A DNA stretch of 64,000 nucleotides from Myxococcota bacterium (GTDB lineage: Bacteria > Myxococcota > B64-G9): contig JAKLGA010000005.1 in the NCBI GenBank assembly GCA_022710975.1, forward strand, positions 248,001 through 312,000, given 5' to 3'. The notes beneath the pieces are model-generated. The model was not told where the DNA came from. It saw nothing but the letters and a program-made list of their open reading frames with translations, and did not search any database. Shown one piece after another: positions 15,905 to 27,324 of the stretch. How positions within the stretch are numbered: position 1 is the first letter of the stretch; each line of letters begins with the position of its first letter. Made by a program: the position numbers and the translations under genes.

Positions 15905-17227
15905 TTGGCGGACTTCCACGAAACGGTGTTCCTGGGTGGCGGCCTGAGCTGCCTGGCGGCCGCGGCCGGCTTCCGCGGGGACGGGCTCGTGCTGGAGGCC
16001 GAGGCGCGGCCCGGGGGCCTGTGCCGCAGCGAGCGGCTGGAGGGCTTCACCTTCGACCGCACCGGCCACCTGCTGCACCTGCGGCACCCGCGCACCCGCG
16101 GCCTGGTCGAGGAGCTGCTGGGCGCGAACCGGGTGGAGCGGACGCGGGACACCTGGGTCCACTCGCACGGCGTCACCACCCGCTACCCCTTCCAGTCGAA
16201 CTTCCACGGGCTGCCCACCGAGGTGGCGGTCGAGTGCCTGCTGGGGGTGATCGAGGCCCACGTGCGGGCCGCGCGGCGCGGCCGCCACGGGGGCGCGCGC
16301 CCGCCCGAGCCCACGCGTTTCGACCGCTGGGTGCTCGAGCGCTTCGGCCCCGGGGTCGCCCGCCACTTCATGTTCCCCTACAACCGGAAGCTGTGGACCG
16401 TGCCGCCCGGGCGCCTGACCACCGAGTGGCTCGGCCGCTTCGTGCCCCGGCCCGAGCTGGGCGAGGTGATCCGCGGGGCCCTCTCGGACCGCCCCTCCGA
16501 GGCCGGCTACAACGCCCGCTTCCTGTACCCGCGCCGGGGCGGCATCGAGGCCCTGGTGCGCGCGCTCGCGCGGCGGGTCCCGCGCCTGCACTGCGGCGCC
16601 CGGGTGGTGGACATCGATCTGCGCGCCCGGCGCTTGAGGCTGGCGGACGGGACGCAGCTCGGCTTCGGCCGGCTGGTCAGCGCCGTGCCGCTGCCCGCGC
16701 TCGTCCGCATGTGCCACCCGCTGCCGGACGGGGTGCGGGCCGCCGGGCGGGCGCTGCGCTGGTCGTCGGTCTACAACCTCAACCTGGGGGTGCGGGAGCG
16801 CGGCGAGCGGCGCCACTGGGTGTACGTGCCCGAGGAGCGCTTCGCCCTGTACCGCTTCGGCTACGCCTCGAACTTCTCGCCGGCCGTGGCCCCGGAGGGC
16901 TGGGCGGCCGTGTACACCGAGGTGGCCTTCGATCCGCGCCGCCCGCCGGCGCTCGGGGACCTGCGGGCGCGCGTGCTCCGCGATCTCGTGGCGCTGGGGG
17001 TGATCCGCTCCCTGCGGGACGTGCGGGTGGAGTGCCCGCTGGTGCTGGAGCACGCCTACGCCATCTACGATCGCGCCCGCAGCGCGGCCGTGGCGCGGGC
17101 GCTCGGGCACTTCCGCCGACGGGAAATCGTTCCGATCGGGCGGTACGGGCGCTGGGAGTACTCGTCCATGGAGGACGCCTTGATCCAGGGCCTGGAAGCC
17201 GCAGACTTGCTGAACAATACCAAATAG
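15905..17227 (+). CDS. FAD-dependent amine oxidase / protoporphyrinogen-oxidase-like oxidoreductase
   Basis: 440 aa from a TTG start, chosen because GAAAGG lies 9 nt upstream and the next in-frame ATG is deep in the domain. The N-terminus 'VFLGGGLSCLAAAAGF' is the Rossmann dinucleotide-binding loop, but the third glycine of GxGxxG is Cys. 'LEAEARPGGLCRSERLEGFTFDRTGHLLHLRHP' continues the flavin site as in UDP-galactopyranose mutase and amine-oxidase-like proteins. 'FMFPYNRKLWTVPPGRLTTEWLGRF' is also typical of that group, which often acts on surface polysaccharides or polyprenoids. No glycosyltransferase is adjacent, so the substrate is unknown. Confidence 0.75.
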   Translation: MADFHETVFLGGGLSCLAAAAGFRGDGLVLEAEARPGGLCRSERLEGFTFDRTGHLLHLRHPRTRGLVEELLGANRVERTRDTWVHSHGVTTRYPFQSNFHGLPTEVAVECLLGVIEAHVRAARRGRHGGARPPEPTRFDRWVLERFGPGVARHFMFPYNRKLWTVPPGRLTTEWLGRFVPRPELGEVIRGALSDRPSEAGYNARFLYPRRGGIEALVRALARRVPRLHCGARVVDIDLRARRLRLADGTQLGFGRLVSAVPLPALVRMCHPLPDGVRAAGRALRWSSVYNLNLGVRERGERRHWVYVPEERFALYRFGYASNFSPAVAPEGWAAVYTEVAFDPRRPPALGDLRARVLRDLVALGVIRSLRDVRVECPLVLEHAYAIYDRARSAAVARALGHFRRREIVPIGRYGRWEYSSMEDALIQGLEAADLLNNTK

Positions 17228-17257
17228 ATACATGCAAATCGGCCATTCCTTGATAAT

Positions 17258-17277
17258 CCTTGACTCACCTGTCAAGG
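17258..17277 (+). promoter_or_regulatory. Inverted repeat over the -35 of the atp promoter
   Basis: CCTTGAC (17258-17264) and GTCAAGG (17271-17277) are perfect inverted arms separated by 6 nt. The left arm contains the TTGAC of the -35 box, so this could be an operator for the atp operon. It could also act as a weak terminator for the FAD gene, but no T-run follows. Confidence 0.35.
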
Positions 17278-17288
17278 CATGGTCTAGT
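17260..17288 (+). promoter_or_regulatory. Putative promoter of the atpHAGDC operon
   Basis: TTGACT (17260-17265, five of six), 17-nt spacer, TCTAGT (17283-17288, four of six). It leads to a short leader with GAGGAG (17311-17316) before the atpH ATG. Confidence 0.5.
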
Positions 17289-17323
17289 CCAGCGCTGAAC
17301 TGGGACCGCCGAGGAGCCGTGCG

Positions 17324-17866
17324 ATGATCAAGCGCAGCATCGCTCGCCGCTACGCCCGGGCACTCATGGACCTGGTGACCGAGGACCACGCCGCGGTCGC
17401 AGCGCAACTCGCGGACTTCGCGGCGGCCTTCCAGGGCCACCCGGAGCTCGCGCAGGTCCTGTCCAACCCCGTATTTTCACTCGAGGAACGGCGCCGCGTG
17501 CTCAAGCGGCTGCAGGCCGTGAGCCCGCTCCACGCGCCGCTCGATCGCTTCATCGACCTGCTCGTCGCCCGCCACAGGCTGGCCTACCTCGGGGCGGTGG
17601 CCGAGTGCTTCGGCGAGCTGGTGGACGAGCGCGAGGGCCGGGTGCGGGTGGTGGTCGAGAGCGCCGCGGCCCTCGAGGCGCCGGCCAGGGCCCAGCTCGA
17701 GGCGGCCCTGGTCGCCAGCCTGGGACAGAAGGTGGTCCTGGAGACACGCGTGGCGCCGGCGCTGCTGGCGGGCGTGCAGCTCCGGGTGGGCGGACTCGTG
17801 CTGGACGGCTCGCTCCGCGGCCAGCTCGAGCGCCTCAAGGAACGGCTCGCCCGGCGCAAGGCCTGA
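17324..17866 (+). CDS. atpH: F-type ATP synthase subunit delta
   Basis: 180 aa, the normal length. '[13 protein letters not shown]' is the conserved N-terminus of the delta/OSCP subunit, and the C-terminal '[32 protein letters not shown]' is the family signature that contacts the peripheral stalk. It links the F1 head to the b stalk. It is first in the operon atpHAGDC; no atpF (b subunit) gene lies immediately upstream, where most bacteria have it. A predicted promoter lies about 36-64 nt upstream. Confidence 0.93.
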   Translation: MIKRSIARRYARALMDLVTEDHAAVAAQLADFAAAFQGHPELAQVLSNPVFSLEERRRVLKRLQAVSPLHAPLDRFIDLLVARHRLAYLGAVAECFGELVDEREGRVRVVVESAAALEAPARAQLEAALVASLGQKVVLETRVAPALLAGVQLRVGGLVLDGSLRGQLERLKERLARRKA

Positions 17867-17906
17867 GGCGGGCTCGGGCCGCAACCGAGTTCGGGCGGAG
17901 GACACG

Positions 17907-19439
17907 ATGCAGATCAAAGCCGCAGAGATCAGCCGCATCATCAAGGAAGAGATCGCCGGCTACCAGTCGCGGGTCGAGGTGGCCGAGACCGGGACCGTGC
18001 TGAGCGTCGGCGACGGCATCGCCCGCGTGCACGGCCTGGAGAAGGCCATGGCCGGCGAGCTGGTCGACCTGCCGCACGGGCTGCAGGGCCTGGTGCTGAA
18101 CCTCGAGGAGGACAACGTCGGCATCGCCATCATGGGCGAGGTCGACAAGATCAGCGAAGGCGACGTGGTCAAGCGCACCGGCAAGATCGCCTCTGTGCCG
18201 GTGGGCAAGGCGCTGGCGGGCCGGGTGGTGAACGCGCTGGGCGTGCCGCTGGACGGCAAGGGCCCGATCGCCACCGACGAGTACCGGGTGATCGAGCTGA
18301 AGGCCCCCGGCATCGTGCACCGCGGGCCGGTCAAGGAGCCGCTGCAGACCGGGGTGATGGCCATCGACGCCATGATCCCCATCGGCCGGGGCCAGCGCGA
18401 GCTGATCATCGGCGACCGCGGCACGGGCAAGACCGCCATCGCGCTGGACACCATCATCAACCAGAAGAAGTCGGGCGTGTTCTGCATCTACGTGGCCATC
18501 GGGCAGAAGCAGTCCACGGTGGCCCAGGTGGTGGACCGCCTGCGGCGCGAGGGCGCCATGGACTACACCATCGTGGTGGACGCCAGCGCCTCCGATCCGG
18601 CCACGCTGCAGTTCATCGCCCCGTACGCCGGCGCCACCATGGGCGAGTACTTCCGCGACAACGGCATGCACGCGGTCATCTTCTACGACGACCTGTCCAA
18701 GCACGCGGTGGCCTACCGCCAGCTGTCGCTGCTCCTGCGCCGCCCGCCCGGCCGCGAGGCCTACCCGGGCGACGTGTTCTACCTGCACAGCCGCCTGCTC
18801 GAGCGCGCGGCCAAGCTGTCGGACAAGCGCGGCGGCGGCTCGCTCACGGCGCTGCCCATCATCGAGACCCAGGCCGGCGACCTGTCGGCCTACATCCCGA
18901 CCAACGTCATCTCCATCACCGACGGCCAGATCTTCCTGGAGACCGACCTGTTCTTCGCCGGCCAGCGGCCCGCGGTCAACACCGGCCTGAGCGTCTCCCG
19001 CGTGGGCGGCAACGCCCAGATCAAGGCCATGAAGGCCGTGGCCGGCCCGCTGCGCCTGGAGCTGGCCCAGTACCGCGAGATGAAGGCCTTCGCCCAGTTC
19101 GGCTCCGATCTCGACAAGTCCACCCAGGAGCAGCTGGCCCGCGGCGAGCGCCTGTTCGAGGTGCTGAAGCAGGGCCAGTACAAGCCCGTCCCGGTCGAGG
19201 AGCAGGTCGCGCAGATCTACGCCGCCACCTCCACCGACGCGGCCGGCAAGAACTGGGTGCGCGACTACCCGGTCGGCCAGATGCGCCGCTACATGGACGA
19301 GATGCTGGGCTTCTGCCGGCAGAAGCACCCCGAGCTGCTGGCCGAGATCGCCGAGAAGCGGGTGCTGTCGGACGCCATCCAGGAGAAGCTCGACGCCATG
19401 CTGGAGGCGTTCCGCAAGGTGTTCGTGGCCACGGCCTGA
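17907..19439 (+). CDS. atpA: F-type ATP synthase subunit alpha
   Basis: 510 aa. Walker A GDRGTGKT at residues 169-176 binds the non-catalytic nucleotide; '[11 protein letters not shown]' near residue 34 is the beta-barrel crown; '[12 protein letters not shown]'-type sequence (here [12 protein letters not shown]) contains the Arg finger that completes the catalytic site on beta. Full length with no gaps. It follows atpH by 40 nt, with GGAGG upstream of the ATG. Confidence 0.97.
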   Translation: MQIKAAEISRIIKEEIAGYQSRVEVAETGTVLSVGDGIARVHGLEKAMAGELVDLPHGLQGLVLNLEEDNVGIAIMGEVDKISEGDVVKRTGKIASVPVGKALAGRVVNALGVPLDGKGPIATDEYRVIELKAPGIVHRGPVKEPLQTGVMAIDAMIPIGRGQRELIIGDRGTGKTAIALDTIINQKKSGVFCIYVAIGQKQSTVAQVVDRLRREGAMDYTIVVDASASDPATLQFIAPYAGATMGEYFRDNGMHAVIFYDDLSKHAVAYRQLSLLLRRPPGREAYPGDVFYLHSRLLERAAKLSDKRGGGSLTALPIIETQAGDLSAYIPTNVISITDGQIFLETDLFFAGQRPAVNTGLSVSRVGGNAQIKAMKAVAGPLRLELAQYREMKAFAQFGSDLDKSTQEQLARGERLFEVLKQGQYKPVPVEEQVAQIYAATSTDAAGKNWVRDYPVGQMRRYMDEMLGFCRQKHPELLAEIAEKRVLSDAIQEKLDAMLEAFRKVFVATA

Positions 19440-19458
19440 GCCCGAGGAGCCGCCCGCG

Positions 19459-21790
<2,332 letters not shown>

Positions 21791-21806
21791 GAAGGCGAGG
21801 CGCGCC

Positions 21807-22226
21807 TTGGCCAAGACCATCCACGTCGAGATCCTGTCGCCCTTCGAGACCGAGCTCTCGGGGGAGGTGGAATCCCTGCTGCTGCCCGGCCTGGAGGGCG
21901 AGTTCGGCGTGCTGCCGGGCCACGCGCTGTTCGTCAGCCAGCTCCGGCCCGGCATCCTGCGCTACGCCATCGACGGCCGCCAGGAGCGGCTGGTGGTCAG
22001 CGGCGGCTTCGCCGAGGTGCACACCCGCGGGGTGACCGTGTTCGTCGACTCGGCCGAGAAGCCGGAGGACGTGGACCGCGTGCGCGCCGAGGTGGCCCGC
22101 GACCGGGCGCGCATGAAGCTGGCGGCCGCCTCGCCCACCGACGAGAAGCTCCACGCCCACCTCGAGGAGAAGCTGGCCCGGGCGGAGAACCGCCTGCGCG
22201 CCGTCCGCGAGCGCGAGGCGAAGTAG
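21807..22226 (+). CDS. atpC: F-type ATP synthase subunit epsilon
   Basis: 139 aa from a TTG start with GAAGGCGAGG upstream; the next ATGs are inside the domain. N-terminal beta sandwich 'VEILSPFETELSGEVESLLLPGLEGEFGVLPGH' is the conserved epsilon fold, and the C-terminal 'RARMKLA...DEKLHAHLEEKLARAENRLRAV' is the two-helix inhibitory arm. It ends the atp operon; the convergent gene stops 6 nt downstream, with no visible terminator. Confidence 0.93.
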   Translation: MAKTIHVEILSPFETELSGEVESLLLPGLEGEFGVLPGHALFVSQLRPGILRYAIDGRQERLVVSGGFAEVHTRGVTVFVDSAEKPEDVDRVRAEVARDRARMKLAAASPTDEKLHAHLEEKLARAENRLRAVREREAK

Positions 22227-22232
22227 CCCCCC

Positions 22233-23390
22233 TCAGAGCCGCAGCCCCACCCCGACCATGGCCGACGAGGAGCTGGCCGCCTGGATGGGCGCGTCCCAGA
22301 AGTAGGAGAAGGTCAGGAACAGCGGGTCGTACAGGATGACCTGCGCGCCCAGCCCCACCATCAGCGCCAGGCGCAGGCCGCCGTCCGGCTGGAAGGCGAA
22401 GCTGCGCTCCGCGGGCGGGTCCTGCGACTGATCGCGCAGCGTGCGCTCGTAGGGCAGGTAGTAGTGCAGCCCGACGCCCAGCTCGGCGAAGGGCAGTAGC
22501 CAGTCCAGCACCGGGTAGGCGAAGCGGTAGCCCAGCAGCGCGCGGATCATGTTCAGGTCGGTCTCCGCCCGCCAGCGCAGGCTGGGGTCGCAGGGCACCG
22601 TCACCGGCACGTGCGGGCTGCCCGGCTGCGCGGGCGCGGACAGCGGGCAGAAGCCCCAGCGCCAGTGCTCCTGGAGCCAGTCGATCTGGACGAACACCAG
22701 GTGGAGCCTGGCCAGGCGCACGCCGAAGCGCAGCCCCACCCCGGCCCGGTCGCCGTCCATGTCGCCGCGCGCGTCCAGCGTCTCGTTCAGCTCGGCCCGC
22801 CGCCCGCTCCACATGCCGCCGAACAGATCCGCGTGCGCCTGCAGCTCGAACCAGGGGTCCTCGTCGATCAGCTCCCGGGTCCAGTCCCCGAGCCCCATGG
22901 GCGCGGCCGCCGCCTGCACCAGCTCGCGCGCGGAGCGCGGCAGGGCGGCCAGCAGGTCCTCGAGCCCGCCCTCCACCTGGGTGGACACCCCCGCGGCCAC
23001 CAGCACCTTCTCCGCGTCCAGGACCTGGAGGTTGAGCAGGTAGACGCCCTCGAACTGGCTGACGTTGCCCACCACGATCCAGCGCACGCCCAGCGCCCCG
23101 CCGATCTCGGCCATGCAGGAGGCCTCGCCGCAGGCGGCCGCGCGCAGGCGGTCCTCCTCCAGCTTGAGCATGCTCTGGATGGTCGAGCGCCCGAGCACCT
23201 GCAGGTGACCGAGGCCCTTGAGCTCGTTGACCAGGGCGTCCGAGAGCGCGTCCACCTGGTCGGCGCTCACCCCGCCCTTCGAGCCGAAGTTGAAGACCGC
23301 CAGGGCTGGCTCCTCGGCCCCGGCCCGGCCGGGCCCGAGCAGGCCGAGCAGCACCAGGGCGAGCAGCGCAAGCGAGCGAGGGTTTCGCAT
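22233..23390 (-). CDS. Exported CsgG/TolB-like N-domain fused to an outer-membrane barrel-like domain
   Basis: 385 aa. A signal peptide (about residues 1-24, ending AGAEE) precedes 'LAVFNFGSKGGVSADQVDALSDALVNELKGLGHLQVLGRSTI', which resembles the CsgG/TolB-N type periplasmic fold found in many myxobacterial proteins. It contains 'AAACGEASCMAEIGGALGVRWIVVGNV', also typical there. From about residue 200 the sequence alternates polar and hydrophobic residues with aromatic girdles ('GYRFAYPVLDWLLPFAELGVGLHYYLP') and ends in 'VGVGLRL', suggesting a beta-barrel. Function unknown. The -10-like box ends 8 nt before the ATG and there is no Shine-Dalgarno. It is divergent from the FG-GAP lipoprotein. 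Confidence 0.7.
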   Translation of the reverse strand: MRNPRSLALLALVLLGLLGPGRAGAEEPALAVFNFGSKGGVSADQVDALSDALVNELKGLGHLQVLGRSTIQSMLKLEEDRLRAAACGEASCMAEIGGALGVRWIVVGNVSQFEGVYLLNLQVLDAEKVLVAAGVSTQVEGGLEDLLAALPRSARELVQAAAAPMGLGDWTRELIDEDPWFELQAHADLFGGMWSGRRAELNETLDARGDMDGDRAGVGLRFGVRLARLHLVFVQIDWLQEHWRWGFCPLSAPAQPGSPHVPVTVPCDPSLRWRAETDLNMIRALLGYRFAYPVLDWLLPFAELGVGLHYYLPYERTLRDQSQDPPAERSFAFQPDGGLRLALMVGLGAQVILYDPLFLTFSYFWDAPIQAASSSSAMVGVGLRL

Positions 23391-23398
23391 GATCGAGG

Positions 23399-23427
23399 AG
23401 CGTACCAGCCACACCCTCGCCAGACAA
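23399..23427 (-). promoter_or_regulatory. Putative promoter of the CsgG-like/barrel gene
   Basis: Minus strand TTGTCT (23427-23422), 17-nt spacer, TACGCT (23404-23399). The predicted start of transcription is at or very near the ATG at 23390. Confidence 0.35.
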
Positions 23428-23480
23428 GGGCGCCGGGCGCGGGCCCCCGCGCGACGCGTGTGGCCCGCGCAGGGCTGGTG

Positions 23481-23486
23481 TACACT
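23481..23486 (+). promoter_or_regulatory. Possible -10 box (TACACT) of the FG-GAP lipoprotein gene
   Basis: GTACACTC precedes the ATG at 23514 by about 30 nt, with GGAGGAG as ribosome-binding site. The same octamer-like sequence occurs before glmS and the symporter gene. No clear -35 is visible. Confidence 0.3.
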
Positions 23487-23513
23487 CGATGCGCGAACAC
23501 CACGGAGGAGTCC

Positions 23514-26500
23514 ATGAGGCTGCCACTCACCCTGGGCCTGCTGCTCACCGTCTGCGCCGGCTGCGACCTCGGCCAGAGCCTGTTCTGTCCGCCCTACTCG
23601 GCCGAGGTGGTCAACAACGGGCTGGACGACGACTGCGACGGGGCCACCGACGAGTGCGGGCTGGACGCGGACTGCGACGACGCCCGGGCCTGCACCCAGG
23701 ACGCCTGCCTGGCGAGCGGCCTGTGCCAGCACGAGCCCGTCGCGGGCAACCCGGCCTGCCAGGACGGCGACGACAACCCCTGCACCGAGGGCCGCTGCCA
23801 GCAGGGGGCCTGCGCGGCCACGGCCCTGGCGGACGGCAGCGCCTGCCCGGACGACGGCAACGTGTGCAGCCTGGACCTGTGCTCGGCCGGAGCTTGCGCC
23901 CACCCGGCGGCGGCGGACGGGCTCGCCTGCGACGACGGCCTCTTCTGCACCGAGGGCGACCGGTGCCAGGAGGGCGAGTGCCGCGGCGCCACGCTGCGCT
24001 CGTGCGAGCAGGCCTTGCCGCCGTGCGTCGTGCGCTTCCGCTGTGACGAGCCGGGCGACCAGTGTCTGCCGGTCCTGGCCGAGGATGGCGCGAGCTGCGA
24101 GGACGAGCACTACTGCACGACCAACGAGCGCTGCGCCGCGGGCGCGTGCCTGGCCCAGTCCGATCGGGTGTGCGACGACGCGGACGCCTGCACCCTGGAC
24201 TCCTGCTGGGAGTTCGACCCGCTCACCGAGGAAGGCGAGTGCCGACACACGCTGCTGGCCGAATCTCCGGCCATGGAGATCTGCGGCGACCGGCGGGACC
24301 AGGACTGCGACGGATCGGCCGACGAGTGCTGTGCCGCCTCCTCGGACTTCGACCCGCCCGCGCGGTTCCCGGCCGGCGACCAGGCCCTGACCGCGGACTC
24401 GGCCGACTTCAACGCGGACGGCATCCCCGATCTGGTCACCGTCAACTGGCGCGCCGACGCGCTGAACGTGCTCCTGGGCCAGGGCAGCGGGGGCCGCGGC
24501 GATGGCACCTTCGGGGCCGCGGTCGAGTACCCCTGCGGCGACCTCCCGGAGTGGCTGGTGATAGCCGACTTCAACGCCGACGGCGTCTCCGACCTGGCCA
24601 CGGCCAACCGGTACTCCGGCGACGTGAGCGTGCTGCTGGGAGGCGGCGCCGCGGGCCGGGGCGACGGGACCTTCGGTCCGCCGACCAGCCACCCGGTCGG
24701 CCCCGCGCCCAAGCACCTCTCCGCGGCCGATTTGGATGCGGACGGGATCCTCGACCTGGTGGTGGCTTGCCGGGGCTCGGTGGACTTCTCCGAGTCCATC
24801 GGCGTCCTGCGCGGCAACGGCCAGGGCGGCCGTGGGGACGGAACCTTCGCGCCGGTGGAGCACCCGGCCGCGGACTTCCACGCCGGCTGGGTCACGGCCG
24901 CCGACCTCGACGCCGACGGGATCCTCGACCTGGTCGCGAGCGACTGGGACGAGTCGCGGCTGCACGTGTACCACGGGCAGGGGCAGGACGGCCGCGGCGA
25001 CGGGACCTTCCGGGCACCCGCCACGCGCGTCGCGCTGCACAGCTTTCCGCGCGGGACCGCGGTGGCGGACCTGGACGCGGACGCCATCCCCGACCTGGCC
25101 GTGGCGCTCGACGCGGACGCCGAGCTCCAGATCCTCACGGGTCAGGGCAGCGGCGGTATCGGCACCGCGACCTTCCTGCAGCACACCTTGCTCCCGGTCG
25201 GCGGCTCGTACCCGTTCGGCGTCCAGATCGCGGATCTCGACCGCGATCACCTGGCGGACGTGATCACCGCCGACGCCCAGTCCCACGGCCTGAGCGTGTT
25301 TCGCGGCCTGGGCGCGAGCGGGTACGGCAACGGATTCCTGGCGAACGCCGTGACGCTCTCCCTCAGCGAAGATCCGGCCGTGGGCGGCCCCGAAGGTGTC
25401 GCCGTCGACGACTTCGACGGCGACGGCCTGCTCGACCTCGCGGCGAACGACACGGTCGCGGGCTCCCTGTTCGTCTTCCGTGGCCTGGGCGCCGGCGCCA
25501 GGCCGAGCGGAGCGCTCCAGCCCCTGCCCGGCCTGCCGCTGCCCGAGGAGCCCTCCGCCGGGCTCTCGGCCGATCTCGACCTCGACGGCCGCCCGGACGT
25601 GGCCCTGGCCGGCAGCGGCCGGCACCTCCACGTGCGCTTCGGCGTGAGGCCCGGCGATCCGGGCGAGGACGCGCTCGGGGCGCCGCTCGATCTCGAGCTG
25701 CCCGGGCCGGCCTCGGCCCTGGCCGCGGCCGACTTCGCCTTCGACGGCATCCCGGACCTGGCGGTGGCCCTGCCGGGCTCGGGCCAGGTGCAGATCCTGC
25801 GCGGCGCGGGCGCGAACGGCAGGCCCACCCGGGCATTCTCCCTGGAGGGCCTGGCCGCGGCGGGCGCCGGGGTGAGCGACCTGGTGGCGGCCGACCTCGA
25901 CGGGGACCGCATCCCGGATCTGGCCACCGCGGACACCGCGGCCGGCACCGTCTCGGTGCTGCTCGGGCTCGGGGCGGACGCCCGGGGCACGGGCGCGTTC
26001 GCGGTCCCGGTCGCCTACGACCTGGGCGGCGAGCCCCGGGCGCTGGCGGCCGCGGACGTGAACGCCGACGCCATCCTCGATCTGCTGGTCGTGGATCAGG
26101 CCGGCGACCAGGTGGTGGTGCTGCTCGGCGACGGCGACGACGGCCGGCCGAACGGCAGCTTCTCCGTGGCGCAGCGCTACCCGGTGGGCGACGGGCCGGT
26201 CGCGCTCGCGCCCGGCGACTTCGACCGCGACCACATCACCGACCTGGCCGTGGCGAACGCCGGCGCCGGGACCCTGTCGGTGCTGCTCGGCGGCGGGGCG
26301 GGCGGGCGCGGGGACGGCACCTTCGCCGCGGCCGCGCCGGTGGCCGCCTGCGCCGAGCCCCTGGCCGTGCGCGCGGTCGATCTGGACGCCGACGACATCC
26401 TCGATCTGCTGGTGGCCTGCGGCGGCGAGGGCGCGATCGCGCTGCTCCCAGGCCAGGGCGCGAGCGGGCGCGGGGACGGCACCTTCGCCGCCCCACGGCT

Positions 26501-26642
26501 CTTCCCGGTCGGCGGCCGGCCGGCGGGCCTGCTCGCCACGGATCAGGAGCCGAACGGGGTCCAGGACGCGCTGGCGCTGTGCCAGGAGACGGACGAGCTG
26601 GTCCTGCTGCTCGGCCAGGCGGACTGCGCAGCCGTCCCCTGA
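23514..26642 (+). CDS. Surface lipoprotein with MopE-type motifs, Cys-rich modules and 13 FG-GAP-like repeats
   Basis: 1042 aa. The signal MRLPLTLGLLLTVCAGC ends in a lipobox with Cys17. 'NNGLDDDCDGATDE' (about residues 36-49) and 'ICGDRRDQDCDGSADE' (about 258-273) are MopE-type metal-binding motifs. Between them are Cys-rich modules of the form 'DGxxCxxDxCxxGxC'. From about residue 290 to the end I count 13 repeats of the form ADxDxDGIxDLVxAx, the FG-GAP/VCBS pattern with Ca-binding Asp loops that builds an integrin-like beta-propeller, most followed by 'VLLGxGxxGRGDGTF'. A fourteenth repeat at the C-terminus is degenerate. Probably a cell-surface protein; ligand unknown. Confidence 0.85.
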   Translation: MRLPLTLGLLLTVCAGCDLGQSLFCPPYSAEVVNNGLDDDCDGATDECGLDADCDDARACTQDACLASGLCQHEPVAGNPACQDGDDNPCTEGRCQQGACAATALADGSACPDDGNVCSLDLCSAGACAHPAAADGLACDDGLFCTEGDRCQEGECRGATLRSCEQALPPCVVRFRCDEPGDQCLPVLAEDGASCEDEHYCTTNERCAAGACLAQSDRVCDDADACTLDSCWEFDPLTEEGECRHTLLAESPAMEICGDRRDQDCDGSADECCAASSDFDPPARFPAGDQALTADSADFNADGIPDLVTVNWRADALNVLLGQGSGGRGDGTFGAAVEYPCGDLPEWLVIADFNADGVSDLATANRYSGDVSVLLGGGAAGRGDGTFGPPTSHPVGPAPKHLSAADLDADGILDLVVACRGSVDFSESIGVLRGNGQGGRGDGTFAPVEHPAADFHAGWVTAADLDADGILDLVASDWDESRLHVYHGQGQDGRGDGTFRAPATRVALHSFPRGTAVADLDADAIPDLAVALDADAELQILTGQGSGGIGTATFLQHTLLPVGGSYPFGVQIADLDRDHLADVITADAQSHGLSVFRGLGASGYGNGFLANAVTLSLSEDPAVGGPEGVAVDDFDGDGLLDLAANDTVAGSLFVFRGLGAGARPSGALQPLPGLPLPEEPSAGLSADLDLDGRPDVALAGSGRHLHVRFGVRPGDPGEDALGAPLDLELPGPASALAAADFAFDGIPDLAVALPGSGQVQILRGAGANGRPTRAFSLEGLAAAGAGVSDLVAADLDGDRIPDLATADTAAGTVSVLLGLGADARGTGAFAVPVAYDLGGEPRALAAADVNADAILDLLVVDQAGDQVVVLLGDGDDGRPNGSFSVAQRYPVGDGPVALAPGDFDRDHITDLAVANAGAGTLSVLLGGGAGGRGDGTFAAAAPVAACAEPLAVRAVDLDADDILDLLVACGGEGAIALLPGQGASGRGDGTFAAPRLFPVGGRPAGLLATDQEPNGVQDALALCQETDELVLLLGQADCAAVP

Positions 26643-26666
26643 GACGGCCGGGGGCGGGTGGAGGGC

Positions 26667-27323
26667 TCAGCGGGCCACGGTCCGCAGCCCCAGCAGCTCC
26701 TCGAGCCGACCGGCGTGGGCCTTGAGCGCGGACTCCGAGTCGCGCTCGCCCTTGTGGACCTTCTCGCCGGCCAAGAACTCCTGGAGCAGCCGGAGGTCGG
26801 CGGTCGAGACCCCCGCCACGCGGTGCTCGTCGGGCACGCCCGGGAAGCGCAGCACCAGCACGGCCTGGGGTGCCTCCACGCCGGGGCTGCACTGCTTGCA
26901 GAACTGGGACTCGTCCAGGCGCGCGTCCAGGCCGGGCAGCGCCTTCACCAGGCCACGCATGGCCGGGAGCTCGCGCAGGACCAGGCGCGCGGTGGCGCGA
27001 TCGTTCTTGTGGTGGGTGCGCTGGCCGCACTTCGGGCAGACGTAGTCGGCCGTGGTGGGCGGCGCCGCCGCGCGGTAGCACATGGCCCCGCGCTCGTTCT
27101 GCAGCACCGGGTCGGGGCTGGCGGACAGCGCCTTCAGGCGCTGGGCCAGCTCCTCGCGGCTGAGGGTCCTCGCCACCTCGGCCATGGTCGCAGCCTCCTG
27201 CGCGGCCAGATCCCCCCGGGGGGCGCGCTCGCCCGTGGCGCGCGGGCCGAGCACGCGCGGACCGACCGCCGCCAGCAGCACCCCCAGGCACAGCACGATC
27301 ACGGCCAGGATGGCATAGGGCAT
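26667..27323 (-). CDS. Membrane-anchored protein with a split zinc-ribbon-like Cys pair
   Basis: 218 aa. An N-terminal hydrophobic segment (about residues 3-24) anchors the protein. About residues 90-150 carry 'YVCPKCGQRTHHK' and, about 50 aa later, 'QFCKQCSPG', together CxxC...CxxC as in zinc ribbons. The rest is predicted alpha-helical with no known motif. I do not recognise the family. It starts 1 nt after the stop of the upstream HD-GYP gene, so the two are cotranscribed and probably coupled. Confidence 0.65.
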   Translation of the reverse strand: MPYAILAVIVLCLGVLLAAVGPRVLGPRATGERAPRGDLAAQEAATMAEVARTLSREELAQRLKALSASPDPVLQNERGAMCYRAAAPPTTADYVCPKCGQRTHHKNDRATARLVLRELPAMRGLVKALPGLDARLDESQFCKQCSPGVEAPQAVLVLRFPGVPDEHRVAGVSTADLRLLQEFLAGEKVHKGERDSESALKAHAGRLEELLGLRTVAR

Positions 27324-27324
27324 C

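Noticed and set aside
23391-26234. Minus-strand extension upstream of the CsgG-like gene, antisense to the FG-GAP gene
   Set aside because: The extra sequence is low-complexity and antisense to real FG-GAP repeats; the real gene starts at 23390 with a signal peptide.
26667-26700. Terminator hairpin between the FG-GAP gene and the zinc-ribbon gene
   Set aside because: No inverted repeat with a T-run is visible in the short gap (26643-26666).
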